Shown here: positions 8,010-15,304 of the stretch, in pieces
How the letters are laid out: every line of letters starts with the position of its first letter
Position numbering within the stretch: position 1 is the stretch's first letter
From: Pseudoalteromonas luteoviolacea S2607
Lineage (GTDB): Bacteria; Pseudomonadota; Gammaproteobacteria; Enterobacterales; Alteromonadaceae
Assembly: GCF_001625575.1 (NCBI RefSeq)
Contig: NZ_AUXV01000073.1
Span: 62,001-126,000 of the forward strand
Length of the DNA stretch: 64,000 nucleotides
Direction of reading: 5' to 3'
Notes under the pieces: generated by a model
Databases searched by the model: none
What the model was told of the DNA's origin: nothing
The model's input: only the letters and a program-made list of their open reading frames with translations
Translations under genes and position numbers: made by a program

Positions 8010-10049
8010 TTAGGAAAGTGAGCCCTTGGCATTGAAGTCCTTTACATATCTAAGGACTTTATCTTTGGGCAGCGCTTTTTGGTAATACCATCCTTGTACT
8101 GTTTCTACTTGTAGAGCGCGAACAAACTTTAGTTGTTTTTCTGTCTCAACGCCTTCAGCAACTAACTGTTTGTTCATCTTGTGTAGCAGTGCCACTACAT
8201 AAGTATAGAAATCTTCGCCAGCTTGGGTTTGAGCCTTGTCCAGCATGGACTTATCTAGTTTTATAATGTCTATGGGTAAATCAGCCAACATGGATAAACT
8301 GGAGTAACCCGTGCCAAAGTCATCGATTACGGTTTTAATATTGTTGTTTTTTAACTTCTCGATATTACTGATAACGGTAAGTTTGTCTTTGAGGTAAGCA
8401 GACTCGACCACTTCAATTTTTAGTTGATTAGGAAAGAGCTTAAAGTTTTCACACATGTGGGTGATAAGAATATTGTCGCACAGCACTTTGGGGTTTACAT
8501 TGATGCTGATAATGGGCCTGTAGCTTCTTTTAGCAAAGTAATTCAGATCTCTTTGCACTTGTTCTATTACCCATGTATCAATGATATCTGTCCTATCATG
8601 TTTTATTAAGGTGTCTAGGAAGTGAGGGCCTGTAATCGTGCTGTCGGGTTTTTGCAATCTCAATAAAGCCTCAAAGCCACGAATTTCATTTGTCTTCTGG
8701 CATATTTGTGGCTGATAAAAGAGCAGTAGTTTACCACTACTGATCTCTAACAATGCATGTTGTAACGCTTTGTTGGATTTTTCGATATCCTGTCTATGAG
8801 ATAAAAAGTCTTTTTCGCTAGATTGCCTTAGTTGCTCTGCAATGTTTAATGAATCGCTGAGTTTACTGACCGCATTGATAAACTGAAACTGCTCACTTTG
8901 CTTTTTCAAAAAAGGGTAATAGATAAGTGCGTTTAGCAATATTAAGCAACATTGCAATATAACACCTGAAAAGCCATTCGATACTTGATAACCACTAAAA
9001 AGCGTAGGGAGCATCCAGCTTATATGTACATCAGACACAGCAACCCAGTCTGCGCTAATAACGATGTATGAAATAATAAAATTCACCATAGGAGCAAGCA
9101 AAAAAGGAAGTAGCATGACGGGGTTCAAAAATATTGGTAACGCAAATAGGATGATTTCGCAAAAATTGAAGACAGTGAATGGCAAGGACAACTTGACGAT
9201 GTTTTGTTCATGGCTACCGCGCTTTAAGAAAAATGCCGCAATTATAAGCCCCGCGAAACAGCCTGTGCCGCCCATCAAAACGAATGTATCATAAAAAGTT
9301 TTAGCTGGTAGATCAGCCAATATTGGTTGAGTTAAATACTGCACATCAAACAGCATGTTATAGGTGTTGTCTCCATGGATACCGACAAACCATAAAGCAT
9401 GAATGGCAACCATTCTCTGAAAAGTTAATTGAGCGATGGATAGCTCATCAGGATTTGGTGTCAGTAATACGGCGATTTCATTGCCAATTAAGTTGAGTAG
9501 GGGCATGAATGCATAAAAGCTGAAAAAAGCGATAAAGAAGGGCAGGATAATGAGCAATTTTTCACTTAGAAATCGGCTAACTTGGTGAAAGTAACTAGCG
9601 AGATTGGGCTGTATCTTTACCAAAAAAATTAATAGTAAGCTGCTGATACTCGGGATAATAAGCGCGTACGGTGTGGCTCCACTGGGGTTTAATGAAAAAG
9701 CGCCTTGGTCGATAACGATGTATTGACCATGCACTGAAAAACATAGCAAGGCTAACATTGCGCCAACAATGCCGCTCAGGCCATAATTTTTACAAATAAA
9801 AAAACCGATTGAGATCGCCACAATCACTGGGAAGAGCGCCAATATTAAAGAGGCCGCATTGAATACATTTTCGTACAGGGGGTGCTTTACGGTGATGATA
9901 TTAAAAGCGAGTGCGCTATTTAAAATAAAAATCGCCAATGCACTGCAAACAAAATAAGGTATTAAGGCGATGAATGCTTCTCTCAACGAGAGCAAAAACT
10001 TGCTGTTTAGAATGGCTTTTAATACTGACTTTAAGCGAAGATACGACAA
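8010..10049 (-). CDS. PTS EIIC-like membrane domain fused to EAL c-di-GMP phosphodiesterase
   Basis: Residues about 20-400 form roughly ten membrane segments resembling the sugar-translocating EIIC domain of the cellobiose/lactose PTS type (ALWFVGIHGDN, LMGGTGCFAGL, FALPIFLNPVMLLPFLL). After a short linker, residues about 430-670 are an EAL domain. Its catalytic motifs look intact: FEALLRL, NVNP, IEVVES, IDDFGTGYSSL, IKLDKSML, VAEGVET and VQGWYYQ. It should hydrolyse cyclic di-GMP at the inner membrane, perhaps gated by a sugar or by PTS state. No EIIA or EIIB gene is nearby. The start is a TTG with AAAGAG upstream and a stop codon just before it. The family is clear; the ligand is unknown. 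Confidence 0.88.
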   Translation of the reverse strand: MSYLRLKSVLKAILNSKFLLSLREAFIALIPYFVCSALAIFILNSALAFNIITVKHPLYENVFNAASLILALFPVIVAISIGFFICKNYGLSGIVGAMLALLCFSVHGQYIVIDQGAFSLNPSGATPYALIIPSISSLLLIFLVKIQPNLASYFHQVSRFLSEKLLIILPFFIAFFSFYAFMPLLNLIGNEIAVLLTPNPDELSIAQLTFQRMVAIHALWFVGIHGDNTYNMLFDVQYLTQPILADLPAKTFYDTFVLMGGTGCFAGLIIAAFFLKRGSHEQNIVKLSLPFTVFNFCEIILFALPIFLNPVMLLPFLLAPMVNFIISYIVISADWVAVSDVHISWMLPTLFSGYQVSNGFSGVILQCCLILLNALIYYPFLKKQSEQFQFINAVSKLSDSLNIAEQLRQSSEKDFLSHRQDIEKSNKALQHALLEISSGKLLLFYQPQICQKTNEIRGFEALLRLQKPDSTITGPHFLDTLIKHDRTDIIDTWVIEQVQRDLNYFAKRSYRPIISINVNPKVLCDNILITHMCENFKLFPNQLKIEVVESAYLKDKLTVISNIEKLKNNNIKTVIDDFGTGYSSLSMLADLPIDIIKLDKSMLDKAQTQAGEDFYTYVVALLHKMNKQLVAEGVETEKQLKFVRALQVETVQGWYYQKALPKDKVLRYVKDFNAKGSLS

Positions 10050-10208
10050 TCAATTAGCTCTTTAATTCTTGTAACGCTAAGTATAATCGCCTCCGGTAAT
10101 TCTGCACGATACTTTACTTTATTTAGCCGAAAATCACAGAAGTACAGATGAGTAGAGTCACATCGGGTTCGCTAACTTACTTGTTTATATCGTGGCTGGA
10201 GTGACAAT

Positions 10209-11357
10209 ATGAGCGACAATAATGAATCTACTTTGCAGAAAAGCCAATCCATTTCATTGATTCAGAAAGTCAAACAGAACGTTCGCAGTATCTTACTTGG
10301 CATCGCTGGGGTTCTTTCTGCTGCTGTGATCCCCGTGTGGCAAATTTATTTTGTTGAGACTCCTGAAGTTGTAATCGAAATAGCATCTATTAACCGCAAT
10401 GACTCTTCTCGTTTCAGGGTACCACTTGATACTGACGAGCTAGCGTTATTGGAACCGTACGTCCCTGAAGAATTACTATATGAATATAATAAATTAGGGC
10501 AACAAGGAGACAAAATTGATTACCCAGAGTTTACACTAAAGACCGTATTTAGTGCCTACGAAAAGGCCAAGCAAGATCTAAAAAATATGGCCGTGACGAA
10601 GGCGAATTTGCAAAAAAGTATTGAGAGAATTGAAGCGTACTTGGACCCAAATAATCATCAATATCCATTGATTGAATTTAGAGTCAGTGAACTTAAAGAG
10701 TGGGATTTGAGTAATTACATCGATGATTCTGAAGCCCGTTATTTTGAAGAACAGGTATTGGCAATTACACGAAATTATTCTCAAATGGTTTTTGACCAAA
10801 ATGAAGACCCAGAAATTAATATCGCCGCACTTAAGTTCTTACTAAATGATGTGAAAGAGGACATTCACGATGTTATCTTAGAATCGAGCATCAGACATGA
10901 GCGCCTGCGTGATGATATACGAAACATTGAAACACAACTTCAAAAGCTCAAGTCTCAACAACTGGAGTTGTACACTTACTTTGAAGTAGAAATTGTCGCT
11001 TCGAATGCGGGTCGAGCAAGTACATCATTAAGGCCTCTAGCGCTCATGCGTGTACAGATAAGCCGAAATAACTACGTAGATATCCGTCTACAGCTTCTAG
11101 ATTATACCGAGCAAGCTGAGCTTTCACCGTCGTCGACAAATATTTTGCGCTATCGCTCAAGTGAATTGAATACCTTTCCTCATGAAGACCAAGGCCTTAT
11201 CAATACATTTTGGGGGAGCACCGGACGGGTTCGACTCTACGCCATGGATACGAAGCACAATGTGTTCGTGTCCAATCAAACCGCTTTTGTAGATAATCGC
11301 AATCAAAAGTTGATTGTTGATAAATTAAAGGATGTCGCAGCAGATTACATGCAATAA
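10209..11357 (+). CDS. Membrane-anchored coiled-coil protein, 382 aa, unknown function
   Basis: ATG 10209 follows GGAG. A short basic N-terminus precedes one membrane segment (about residues 30-50, SILLGIAGVLSAAVIPVWQI), so the bulk is probably periplasmic. Residues about 115-160 and 215-260 are helical and charged (DDIRNIETQLQKLKSQQLELY), consistent with coiled coil. The C-terminal part, about 265-380, looks beta-rich (YFEVEIVASNAGRASTSLRP, then TGRVRLYAMDTKHNVFVS). It is divergent from the EAL fusion gene and has no partner gene. No family recognised. Confidence 0.75.
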   Translation: MSDNNESTLQKSQSISLIQKVKQNVRSILLGIAGVLSAAVIPVWQIYFVETPEVVIEIASINRNDSSRFRVPLDTDELALLEPYVPEELLYEYNKLGQQGDKIDYPEFTLKTVFSAYEKAKQDLKNMAVTKANLQKSIERIEAYLDPNNHQYPLIEFRVSELKEWDLSNYIDDSEARYFEEQVLAITRNYSQMVFDQNEDPEINIAALKFLLNDVKEDIHDVILESSIRHERLRDDIRNIETQLQKLKSQQLELYTYFEVEIVASNAGRASTSLRPLALMRVQISRNNYVDIRLQLLDYTEQAELSPSSTNILRYRSSELNTFPHEDQGLINTFWGSTGRVRLYAMDTKHNVFVSNQTAFVDNRNQKLIVDKLKDVAADYMQ

Positions 11358-11455
11358 GAATGGACACTTATTGTGAGTACCTATTTTAGGGCTATTAATC
11401 AGTGCTTGCTGATGATTACAATTTAAATAGTGCCAGTAAGTTTATTAGTCAATAA

Positions 11456-11486
11456 AAGCCAGAACCAATCGAGACGATACTGGCTT
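11456..11486 (-). terminator. Terminator of the hydroxylase operon
   Basis: AAGCCAG and CTGGCTT pair around a 17-nt loop. On the minus strand the stem runs into TTTTATT, 16 bp past the hydroxylase stop. Confidence 0.65.
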
Positions 11487-11501
11487 GTTGGTGATAATGG
11501 C

Positions 11502-12404
11502 CTAACCAGATTTGGTGTTTTTCTTCTGTTGAGTTTGTTGCCAAGCCCATATTGGCGGCTTGTAAAGCAGCCTAAATTTATCTGACCAATTAGAAATCAT
11601 GCCAATTTGTTGTGCTAACTTTACGTAGCCACTAAAGAAAACCTTTATTGGGTTAACACTGTTTAATTGTGGGTAGACACCATACTTAACTTTTTCGTCT
11701 TCTTTGGCAAAGGTGCCGAAAAGCCTGTCCCAAATGATAAAAATGCCCGCGTAGTTTTTATCTAGGTACTGGGTATTTCTCGCATGATGCACTCTATGAT
11801 GTGATGGTGTGTTAAAAATCGCTTCGATTGGTCGAGGTAGCTTTTTAACAGTCTCGGTATGTAAAAGTGTTTGGTAAACCTGCACTATCACTTCGGCTAG
11901 CAGAATAATAAATGGATGAAACCCTAACAGCGCTAATGGTAAGTAAAAAAACAGAGGGAAGAGCCAGTCTAATGGGCCGTGGCGATACGCGACTGAAATA
12001 TTAAAATGCGGTGAGCTATGGTGCACCGTATGTGTTGCCCACGCAAAGCCATTTTTGTGTAAAAAGCGATGCTCCCAATAATAGGCAAGATCTGCCAAAA
12101 TTATGCAACACCCGATTGTCCAAAGCGTCGGTGGAAGTTCAACTAACTTAAAGTTGTCGTAGACAAAAAAGAAGACGGCGATGTAGGCAAGTGCGACGAA
12201 ACTTACCAACAGCATAAACAACCCCAGAGTCACAAAGTTTGTGATGCTATCACCTAATAGGTTTTTAGTGATCTGTTTTTTAAAGGCATATCTTAGTAAC
12301 TCGATAAAAAACAGGGCAAGTGCAATGACAAAGAACCAATCATCGATAAAAGCTTCGAGCCACCAGATATCATCTACAGAAAAGGGCATGATAAGAATGT
12401 CCAT
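11502..12404 (-). CDS. Sterol desaturase / fatty acid hydroxylase family membrane enzyme
   Basis: Di-iron integral membrane oxidase of 300 aa. The His-box ligands are visible: HRFLH, HTVHHSS, and NTPSHHRVHHARN near residue 205. Four to five membrane segments span about residues 15-170. The family hydroxylates or desaturates fatty acyl, sterol or ether-lipid chains; the substrate here is not evident. It lies directly behind the 200-aa exported protein (1-2 bp gap), so the two form an operon. That operon's promoter region carries a copy of the palindrome found around the neighbouring tetR gene. A TetR-controlled lipid-modification function is the likely role. Confidence 0.9.
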   Translation of the reverse strand: MDILIMPFSVDDIWWLEAFIDDWFFVIALALFFIELLRYAFKKQITKNLLGDSITNFVTLGLFMLLVSFVALAYIAVFFFVYDNFKLVELPPTLWTIGCCIILADLAYYWEHRFLHKNGFAWATHTVHHSSPHFNISVAYRHGPLDWLFPLFFYLPLALLGFHPFIILLAEVIVQVYQTLLHTETVKKLPRPIEAIFNTPSHHRVHHARNTQYLDKNYAGIFIIWDRLFGTFAKEDEKVKYGVYPQLNSVNPIKVFFSGYVKLAQQIGMISNWSDKFRLLYKPPIWAWQQTQQKKNTKSG

Positions 12405-12405
12405 G

Positions 12406-13008
12406 TTACAGCTCCTTATACTTCACTAATACTTCAGTTGCGAGCACTTCGCTGTTTTCTGATAAGTAATGGATCTCGATTACGCGCTCTAGGTTGCGTC
12501 GATAATCTATCTCTTGCCAAGCGCTCGAGAGTTGTGAAGGGGTATATTTTTTCTTTTCCAATAAGCTGTCATATGTCGCGGAAGCAATTGTTGTAGCGGT
12601 CTTGGCCTGTGACAAGTCAGTGCTAGAGTATCCAACCGTGATTGTGGCGCTGTCATAGTTGGCCGAAAAATCCCGATAATAGACGTAGATGGCAGAAGGG
12701 TTTCGAAGCAACTTTTGATTAAGGCGTTTATTGTTGCTTAACTCGCGCCAAAGTTGTTCCACTTGGGCAGTAGCTAGCGTAGCTGTATTGCCTTCAATCA
12801 TAAGCGTTTCTAATTGCTTAGTATCATTTTGATTGGTTTTACTCTGTGGCTTAGCCCTGACTTTGTCAGTGGTTGATTTCGGTTGCTCGCTGGCTTTTGC
12901 GGGCGTAGTAACACTGATAGCGCGTGCAGGAGTTGGCTGCAACAAAGCAACTCCCCAAACTGTAAATACAATGGCGCTAGATAATAATATTGAGCCTGCT
13001 AGTTTCAT
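12406..13008 (-). CDS. Exported/anchored hypothetical protein, first gene of the hydroxylase operon
   Basis: Start set at ATG 13008 (MKLAGSILLSSAIVFTVWG) because AGGACAAGAT precedes it; the more upstream ATG at 13029 lacks a site. The N-terminus is a signal peptide or anchor ending near PARA. It is followed by a Lys/Thr/Gln/Ser-rich linker (residues about 32-62) and a globular domain of about 140 residues containing YYRDFSANYDSATITVGYSS. No known domain recognised. Translational proximity to the hydroxylase suggests a helper or a shared envelope stress role. Confidence 0.75.
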   Translation of the reverse strand: MKLAGSILLSSAIVFTVWGVALLQPTPARAISVTTPAKASEQPKSTTDKVRAKPQSKTNQNDTKQLETLMIEGNTATLATAQVEQLWRELSNNKRLNQKLLRNPSAIYVYYRDFSANYDSATITVGYSSTDLSQAKTATTIASATYDSLLEKKKYTPSQLSSAWQEIDYRRNLERVIEIHYLSENSEVLATEVLVKYKEL

Positions 13009-13061
13009 ATCTTGTCCTAAATATGGCAATGATTTAATTCTAGCTTAAATTTTGCTCTTTA

Positions 13062-13080
13062 AATTGTCAAATTGAAAATT
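13062..13080. promoter_or_regulatory. Putative TetR operator 3 upstream of the hydroxylase operon
   Basis: AATTGTCA-AAT-TGAAAATT differs from the palindrome AATTGTCA-nnn-TGACAATT near tetR by one base. On the minus strand it contains a perfect TTGACA that could serve as the -35 box of the operon starting at 13008. Confidence 0.65.
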
Positions 13081-13097
13081 TACTTTTTAAGTTGATT

Positions 13098-13676
13098 TTA
13101 CTCTAAGGTGGTGCATAAAAGTTTGGTGCTAGATTTAAGTTTATGTACTTGGTCCACGAATGTGAGTGGCAGAAATGACTCAGATAATAAGTAGTTAGCA
13201 TAAATGCCATGGGCTACAAGCTCAATTCTCTCATCGCAAGCTTCGGTATATTGGGATTTTAAAATAGTACTCACGTTCTCAATAAACTCTGACATTATTT
13301 GCTCTTGGTCAGCTTTAATTGAGGGGAGTCGTTTAGCTTCAGAGAAAATAGCTTCGCCAACAATTGTGGCATTGACTTGTTCCTTTGAACCTACTGTAAA
13401 TAGTGCGTCTATCATAGATTCGGCTTTACTTTTGCTTGGTAACCAAGGAAGTAACTGCTGCCATTGCTGAGTGTATTTGGCTCTAAGCCTGCTGCTCAGG
13501 GCGCAAATAATATCGTCTCGGTTACCAATGTAATGACGTAAAATGGTGCGTTTGACACCTGCTGTTTCGGCAATATTTTCGAGTGAAGTGGCTTGGATAC
13601 CATACTTTAAGATACACGCTTCAAGTGCATCTAAGATCTCTTCTTGACGCTGAGCGGCCATACTAGGTCTAGGCAT
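13098..13676 (-). CDS. TetR/AcrR-family transcriptional repressor
   Basis: Start at ATG 13676 (MPRPSMAAQRQEEIL), 8 nt after AAAAAGG, rather than the upstream in-frame codon. N-terminal helix-turn-helix at about residues 12-55: EEILDALEACILKYGIQATS, LENIAETAGVKRTILRHYIGNRDDI, the classic TetR pattern. The C-terminal ligand domain is unassigned. The gene is divergent from the 67-aa membrane protein and sits beside the hydroxylase operon. Palindromes matching each other lie in all the relevant promoters, so it very probably represses itself and both neighbours. The inducer is likely a lipid or membrane-active compound (inference). Confidence 0.92.
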   Translation of the reverse strand: MPRPSMAAQRQEEILDALEACILKYGIQATSLENIAETAGVKRTILRHYIGNRDDIICALSSRLRAKYTQQWQQLLPWLPSKSKAESMIDALFTVGSKEQVNATIVGEAIFSEAKRLPSIKADQEQIMSEFIENVSTILKSQYTEACDERIELVAHGIYANYLLSESFLPLTFVDQVHKLKSSTKLLCTTLE

Positions 13677-13704
13677 GATTATTACCTTTTTCGTGATTTT
13701 GCAT

Positions 13705-13733
13705 ACTATAACAACCTGCGTTTTAATTGTCAT
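13705..13733 (-). promoter_or_regulatory. Promoter of the tetR gene
   Basis: On the minus strand, -35 ATGACA (13728-13733), 17-bp spacer, -10 TATAGT (13705-13710). The -35 box lies inside operator 1, which suggests autorepression. Confidence 0.65.
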
Positions 13734-13743
13734 GTTGACAATT
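13725..13743. promoter_or_regulatory. TetR operator 1
   Basis: AATTGTCA-TGT-TGACAATT is a perfect palindrome with 8-bp arms and a 3-bp centre. It overlaps the -35 boxes of both divergent promoters. Confidence 0.8.
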
Positions 13744-13764
13744 AACCGCCGTTAAGAGTATAGT
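13735..13764 (+). promoter_or_regulatory. Promoter of the 67-aa membrane protein gene
   Basis: -35 TTGACA (13735-13740, consensus), 18-bp spacer, -10 TATAGT (13759-13764). It is bracketed by operator 1 over the -35 and operator 2 at the expected transcription start. Confidence 0.75.
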
Positions 13765-13768
13765 TTAA

Positions 13769-13785
13769 ATTGTCAGATTGACAAT
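13769..13785. promoter_or_regulatory. TetR operator 2
   Basis: ATTGTCA-GAT-TGACAAT is a perfect palindrome with 7-bp arms. Its centre is 43 bp (about four helical turns) from that of operator 1, so repressor dimers would bind the same DNA face. Confidence 0.8.
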
Positions 13786-13885
13786 AAATCTAAGTTAAAA
13801 GAATCTTGGAGTTGAGTGGAAGCTGCGCTGGCGCCATCACTTCATATTTTTAACAGCGAGATTTTCGATAAATGTTGGAGGTAAT

Positions 13886-14089
13886 ATGTTGTTCGGTTTT
13901 CCTTGGAGTTATTGGTTAGGCTTTGCACTGGTGCTTTGGTTGTTATTTGATTTGTTCAGGGGTGAAGCATATCTGTGGCATCCGTATAGTCGAAAGGCAC
14001 AGCCTGGAATGTACTGGCTTACTATGTTGGTTTGGTCTTTGATTGCGGCGTCTTGTTTTATTTACCCCTATTGGTCATTTTCCTATTAA
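13886..14089 (+). CDS. Small inner-membrane protein, 67 aa
   Basis: ATG 13886 follows TGGAGGTAAT, a strong ribosome binding site. Two hydrophobic helices (about residues 5-25, WLGFALVLWLLFDLF, and 43-62, MYWLTMLVWSLIAASCFIY) are joined by a short polar loop containing YLWHPYSRKAQPG. It is rich in Trp and Tyr. It is transcribed from a promoter flanked by the two best TetR operators, so it belongs to the same regulon as the fatty acid hydroxylase operon. Role unknown; probably acts in the membrane alongside the hydroxylase. Confidence 0.8.
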   Translation: MLFGFPWSYWLGFALVLWLLFDLFRGEAYLWHPYSRKAQPGMYWLTMLVWSLIAASCFIYPYWSFSY

Positions 14090-14209
14090 ATAAATGTATA
14101 GCTGATGTTCTGAAAAATGTGTTTGTACCTTATTAAGAAATTTATTCCATAATTGTGTACTGTTCACAGCTATGAAGATTTATTTGTACCTGATTAATAG
14201 AGCATATTT

Positions 14210-15253
14210 ATGAATAACACAGTTAAATTTAGTTTAATCTCTGTCGCATTAACATCGAGCCTGGGTTTATTAAACCAAGCGTTTGCCCAAACAGGCACTG
14301 AGCAGCAGCCTCAAGTGGTAACTGATACAGATTGGCAAGAATCAGCGACAAGTGTTACTACTCTCAAGCAGGTAGGCGTGGGTACATCTACCCCAAGCGA
14401 TGCGTTACATGTCATCGGAAATGCGATTGCCGACGATCCCTTGCAACCATCCCACTTGGTCACTAAGCGCTATTTAGATGCACAAATTCAAAATATTACG
14501 TCTCAATCAGCAGCTCAACAGCAGCAAATTAAATCATTGCAAGATCGCGTGGCTGAATTAGAAGGTCAGTACCAAATGATACGCAATGACTACACTCAGA
14601 TGATTGCGCGTTTGGATGAGATTGAAGATACGCTTTCGCCGACAGGCCGCAATTGTTTAGATATAAAAACACAGTTGCCGGTTGCCGCTACCGGCTTTTA
14701 TCTTATTGACCCTGACGGTGAAAACATGGGGGTAAGTGCTTTTAAAGTCTGGTGTGATATGGATTATCAAGGCGGCGGTTGGACGCTTTTTGCCAACCAC
14801 AAAGACAATATCGTGAATATTCAGGAAGGTGAGGTCATTTCACCAGCTGATTTCTCAGTAATGAAAGCGCAAAGATGGCAGGCACTGAGGCAAACTGTCA
14901 CTGGCGGCATGATGTTTAAAGATGAGCATGGCCGCATTACGCAGGTGTATCAGGCTAAAATGAACAATGCAAATTGCCGTAATATTTATACAGATGATAA
15001 TTTAGCTGCATTGTCCACTTGGGGAGAATATGGTTTGATATGGCACCATGAAGATACTAACTGCGATGTATCGTGGGACTTTGCCGGGGTCATACTTGGT
15101 GATAAAGACTCTACGCGCGTTGAGTCGTACACCTACCAAGGTGCATCAGTCATTCAAGCACCTAACTCTAAAACGCGCTTTGATGTTTGGCCTTATGGCA
15201 ATGATGAAAGCTCGCGACATCAACAAAATGAGCTACTTTACTTCGTTAAGTAA
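14210..15253 (+). CDS. Secreted fibrinogen-like (WCDM...GGGW) protein with fibre-like stalk
   Basis: Signal peptide at residues 1-26 (ending NQAFA). Residues about 55-90 read VGVGTSTPSDALHVIGNA...LVTKRYLDAQI, the pattern found at the base of trimeric phage tail-fibre and adhesin stalks. A coiled coil follows at about 90-145 (QQQQIKSLQDRVAELEG). From about 147 comes the N-terminal part of a fibrinogen C-terminal-type domain: RNCLDIKTQLPVAATGFYLI, then VWCDMDYQGGGWTLF. Further Cys residues (NANCRN, DTNCDV) could form disulfides. Such domains bind acetylated sugars in eukaryotic ficolins, so a trimeric surface or secreted lectin is plausible (inference). Confidence 0.8.
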   Translation: MNNTVKFSLISVALTSSLGLLNQAFAQTGTEQQPQVVTDTDWQESATSVTTLKQVGVGTSTPSDALHVIGNAIADDPLQPSHLVTKRYLDAQIQNITSQSAAQQQQIKSLQDRVAELEGQYQMIRNDYTQMIARLDEIEDTLSPTGRNCLDIKTQLPVAATGFYLIDPDGENMGVSAFKVWCDMDYQGGGWTLFANHKDNIVNIQEGEVISPADFSVMKAQRWQALRQTVTGGMMFKDEHGRITQVYQAKMNNANCRNIYTDDNLAALSTWGEYGLIWHHEDTNCDVSWDFAGVILGDKDSTRVESYTYQGASVIQAPNSKTRFDVWPYGNDESSRHQQNELLYFVK

Positions 15254-15265
15254 AAAATGTGATGG

Positions 15266-15299
15266 TATCTCAAAGTGCTTAATTACGCACTTTGAGATA
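15266..15299. terminator. Hairpin between convergent genes
   Basis: TATCTCAAAGTGC and GCACTTTGAGATA form a perfect 13-bp stem with an 8-nt loop, between the stops of two convergent genes. There is no long T run on either side, so termination is likely but not canonical. Confidence 0.6.
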
Positions 15300-15304
15300 A
15301 AACG

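Noticed and set aside
2100..15300. Prophage or integrative element
   Set aside because: Orphan genes and AT-rich gaps are present, but no integrase, att repeats, tRNA, structural or mobilisation genes were found.
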